A stretch of 8,015 nucleotides of DNA from Deltaproteobacteria bacterium. Lineage in GTDB: Bacteria > Desulfobacterota > Desulfobacteria > Desulfobacterales > SURF-15. Under the pieces are notes generated by a model that saw only the letters and a list, made by a program, of their open reading frames with translations, had not been told where the DNA came from and did no database searches. Position 1 is the stretch's first letter. Each line of letters starts with the position of its first letter. Both the position numbers and the translations under genes were made by a program. The DNA is taken from assembly GCA_024644775.1 (NCBI GenBank), contig JAHEHB010000251.1:1-8015 (forward strand), in the 5' to 3' direction. Shown piece after piece: positions 6,342 to 8,015 of the stretch.

Positions 6342-6486
6342 TAGTGCCCGTCCGAAAATGAGATAGTTTCTCCAAGTTCAAGAAAGACGGAAATATTAAC
6401 CACAGGAATACATTGAGTATTTCGAGGATTAAAATTTTCGTCTGACGCAGAAATTGGGAAAAATAGCCATTTTCGGACAAGCACTA
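6342..6486 (+). repeat. MITE-like hairpin repeat, copy 2 (145 bp)
   Basis: Same element and orientation as the copy at 5243. It begins TAGTGCCCGTCCGAAAATG and ends CATTTTCGGACAAGCACTA. The terminal arms 6352-6360 and 6468-6476 pair perfectly. A second pair of arms (AGACGGAAATATTAA at 6385-6399 with the TTAA...CGTCT segment near 6429-6443) closes around the shared core at 6395-6436. The core stem GGAATAC/GTATTTC surrounds ATTGA. The whole element can therefore fold as one long hairpin. There is no open frame. It follows the lipoprotein stop by four bases and may affect mRNA 3'-end stability. Confidence 0.75.
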
Positions 6487-6515
6487 ACCAAGTTTTTCTG
6501 TATTTACCTTAGCTT

Positions 6516-6545
6516 AAGGAGAATGGTAAACCAACCATTCTCTTT
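6516..6545. terminator. Hairpin, probable bidirectional terminator
   Basis: A 12-bp stem pairs 6516-6527 (AAGGAGAATGGT) with 6534-6545 (ACCATTCTCTTT), with one G-T pair and a six-base loop. The right arm ends in a T-rich run on the plus strand, and the left arm ends in the complement of a TT run on the minus strand. It lies between the convergent lipoprotein gene and the toxin-antitoxin operon, where a shared terminator would be expected. The rest of 6487-6663 is AT-rich with no supported gene. Confidence 0.5.
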
Positions 6546-6663
6546 GTTTATTAATCCCGGGTATCTGTGATGATTGATGTCGTTTCTTACAGAACAATTC
6601 GCTTCAAGTTTAGGTTTTTTTAGGATAGCCCGCCAGGCCATTTTATGCTTGCCGGATTTTATG

Positions 6664-6939
6664 TCACGATGCCGTTTCTTGAACAATACGTTCAGCTAAA
6701 TAAATTTTTATAAGTGATTGATAAGGCACATCATTTTTGTTTGCCAATGATTTCAATTCTTCAATCATCGTTTCTGGCAGTCTAATCGATATCGTTTTGG
6801 TACTCGGTTTTAATTTCGGAAAAGGTGTGTTAATTACCTCAATTTTATCCCAATCAACGTATTCTTCAGAGCTATGGGTATCCCAAAACTCTCTTTCTTC
6901 TTGCTCTGTTTTGAAGTTAGGTAGTTTTTTTCTTTTCAT
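6664..6939 (-). CDS. BrnA/CopG-type antitoxin (ribbon-helix-helix)
   Basis: A 91-residue antitoxin paired with the overlapping toxin. The N-terminal half (LPNFKTEQEEREFWDTHSSEEY) is the acidic, toxin-binding part typical of CopG-like antitoxins of this type. Residues 47-86 carry the ribbon-helix-helix fold: strand TKTISIRLP, helix ETMIEELKSLANKND, helix PYQSLIKIYLAERI. The protein should bind operator DNA as a dimer and repress the operon with toxin. I chose ATG 6939, preceded by AGAAGG at good spacing and matching the usual MKRKKLPNF start. ATG 6963 would add eight residues. It overlaps the toxin gene's last 23 bases. Composition is markedly AT-rich compared with the flanking genes, which suggests acquisition. 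Confidence 0.85.
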   Translation of the reverse strand: MKRKKLPNFKTEQEEREFWDTHSSEEYVDWDKIEVINTPFPKLKPSTKTISIRLPETMIEELKSLANKNDVPYQSLIKIYLAERIVQETAS

Positions 6940-7240
6940 ATCTTTTGTACCTTCTTTTTTCATTAGATTCCATGTCTCTAGCTGATATAACTCTAATCAA
7001 ATTAGTTCTAACCGTGAAAACCATGAAAATCTTTCTTTGCTTATTTGTTTTTCCATAAGCTATAAATCGCTTTTCATCTTGAGAATGCTTAATATCATCG
7101 GTGATTGCAATGGGTCTATTAAAGAACACCTCTTCACACTCTGCTTTTGTAACATTGTGTTTATGCCAATTTTTGAAGGAATTATTTCCATCCCATTGGA
7201 ATCCTGTGCATTCTTTTAAAATATCATATTTGCTAATCAT
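6917..7240 (-). CDS. BrnT-family toxin (type II toxin-antitoxin, RNase-like)
   Basis: A 107-residue toxin of the BrnT/COG2929 type. Visible family blocks are TGFQWDGNN (12-20), KNWHKHNV (23-30), ECEEVFFNRP (34-43), the DDIKHSQDEKRF segment (48-59) and IRVISARDM (82-90), followed by EKRRYKRYE. Characterised BrnT proteins are ribonuclease toxins with a RelE-like fold that arrest translation. The toxin gene precedes the antitoxin, the usual BrnT-BrnA order, and the two overlap by 23 bases. No Shine-Dalgarno sequence precedes ATG 7240, and a candidate promoter sits almost directly before it, so a leaderless or poorly translated message is possible. Low GC fits the antitoxin gene. Confidence 0.85.
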   Translation of the reverse strand: MISKYDILKECTGFQWDGNNSFKNWHKHNVTKAECEEVFFNRPIAITDDIKHSQDEKRFIAYGKTNKQRKIFMVFTVRTNLIRVISARDMESNEKRRYKRYEKKKTT

Positions 7241-7246
7241 AAATAT

Positions 7247-7274
7247 TGTATATAATCATAATGTACAAAAATCA
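7247..7274 (-). promoter_or_regulatory. Candidate promoter and operator of the toxin-antitoxin operon
   Basis: On the minus strand a TTGATT (-35-like, 7274-7269) and TATACA (-10-like, 7252-7247) are 16 bases apart. TATGAT (7260-7255) is an alternative -10. The imperfect 19-bp palindrome at 7248-7266 (14 of 19 positions symmetric) overlaps both and is a plausible operator for the ribbon-helix-helix antitoxin. With the first -10, transcription would start at or very near the toxin ATG. Confidence 0.35.
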
Positions 7275-7478
7275 AGATAAAAAAAATTTCCAAAACAGAT
7301 ACGCAAATACTCGGATAAAAATTCTGGTACTATGGGGACATTTTTTGAAATATTGGTTTAGAAATTTTTTAGATCTGAAAAAGTGTCGAATGTGCAGGCG
7401 TATTCTGATTTTCGAATATTCTCATGCTTTTACATTCAATCAAGATGCTCGCGGTATACACTACAGACAGGAGAAGAG

Positions 7479-7883
7479 ATGAAACGACGACGCCTTTTTC
7501 CGGTTGGTGCACTGCAGTTCATGATTTTTGCTGCACTCACGCAGGGCTTTGTGGACACGGCCACGCTATTCGCGACGGAGTTTGAACCGCTTATCGGCCG
7601 GTGGCAGCGTCCCGACGGGGGATATATTCTGGAGATCCAAAGCGTTTCGGCGGACGGAAACGCGGTGGTTCGCTACTTGAATCCCCGGCAAATCAACGTC
7701 TCCCGGGCCGAGGCGACCAAAGGTGATTCAACCTTCGGCATCTTTGTGGAACTGCGGGACGCTGGATATCCCGGTTCCACCTATACCCTGGTTTACGAAC
7801 CGAAAAAAGATGTCCTCTTAGGGATCTATTACCAGGCCGCAATCGGACAGCGCTTCAACGTGGTCTTCGAGCGGCTCCGGTGA
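7479..7883 (+). CDS. Small conserved exported protein of unknown function
   Basis: A 134-residue protein. Three arginines at 3-5, a hydrophobic stretch (6-31) and a likely cleavage near LFATEF indicate export to the periplasm. The mature domain of about 100 residues is rich in beta strands, with IGRWQRPDGGYILEI (39-53), YLNPRQINVSRAEA (66-79), FVELRDAGYPGSTYTLVY (89-106) and LLGIYYQ (113-119). I have seen this arrangement in uncharacterised proteobacterial proteins, possibly a small beta-barrel or lipocalin-like fold, but cannot name a function. ATG 7479 has the ribosome site AGGAG five bases upstream. The frame is open from 7383, but that extension covers AT-rich noncoding sequence. It has typical GC content, unlike the toxin-antitoxin segment just before it. 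Confidence 0.75.
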   Translation: MKRRRLFPVGALQFMIFAALTQGFVDTATLFATEFEPLIGRWQRPDGGYILEIQSVSADGNAVVRYLNPRQINVSRAEATKGDSTFGIFVELRDAGYPGSTYTLVYEPKKDVLLGIYYQAAIGQRFNVVFERLR

Positions 7884-8015
7884 GACGAAAATTCCTGTTG
7901 TACAGCGGTAGGAAAAATCGGCATGCGTTGACCGATCCCGGTACATAGGGGCTCGGTGGAATGGCTGCGGTGCTTGTGTTCCTTCAGTTTGGAAGCGGCG
8001 TTTTGCTCAAATTTG
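7884..8015. other. Right-edge stretch with no assigned gene
   Basis: No supported feature is visible. ATG 7961 opens a frame that runs off the window with hydrophobic residues, but its only ribosome-like sequence (GGTGGA) abuts the ATG, so I do not call it. Confidence 0.4.

Noticed and set aside
6504..6686. 60-residue minus-strand frame after the antitoxin
   Set aside because: It overlaps the antitoxin's end, crosses the terminator-like hairpin, has no ribosome site and no recognisable family.
7246..7482. 78-residue plus-strand frame upstream of the exported protein
   Set aside because: It overlaps the toxin promoter region, reflects AT-rich composition and shows no domain or ribosome site.
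7961..8015. Start of a hydrophobic protein at the right edge
   Set aside because: Only 18 codons are visible and the ribosome-like sequence touches the ATG.

Overview
The window looks like part of a chromosome from a Gram-negative anaerobe, most likely a Desulfobacterota (deltaproteobacterial) lineage. This is inferred from the mixture of a B12-type radical SAM enzyme, a DIPPS-like CDP-alcohol phosphotransferase, secreted and lipoprotein genes with Gram-negative sorting signals, and a BrnT/BrnA toxin-antitoxin pair. Nothing in the sequence fixes the species.

Positions 1-5132 hold a polar head-group or phospho-polyol locus. A CDP-alcohol phosphotransferase (+, probably cut by the window's left edge) faces a tightly coupled three-gene minus-strand operon, read right to left: HAD hydrolase, nucleotidyltransferase, ATP-grasp enzyme. 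The last two junctions overlap by 4 and 8 bp. A B12-binding radical SAM gene diverges from the operon. Together they suggest that a phosphorylated polyol is activated with a nucleotide, transferred to or condensed with an alcohol at the membrane, and further modified. The product is not known.

Positions 5133-6486 are an accessory segment. Two same-orientation copies of a hairpin-forming, MITE-like repeat (5243-5404 and 6342-6486) bracket a structured-RNA candidate (about 5430-5565), a secreted Rap1a/Tai-type immunity-like protein and a glycine-zipper lipoprotein. The repeats share a 42-bp core with one mismatch. Their terminal arms pair in both copies although the bases differ, through compensatory changes. 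Copy 1 also carries two nested 15-bp palindromes.

Positions 6487-7478 are clearly AT-rich and unlike the flanks. They carry a bidirectional-terminator-like hairpin and a minus-strand BrnT-type toxin / CopG-type antitoxin operon, probably acquired horizontally. Positions 7479-7883 return to typical composition with a small exported protein of unknown function. The last 132 bases hold nothing I can assign.

Several long open frames begin at TTG codons that are poorly supported. I moved those starts to internal ATGs where the ribosome site or family similarity argued for it.
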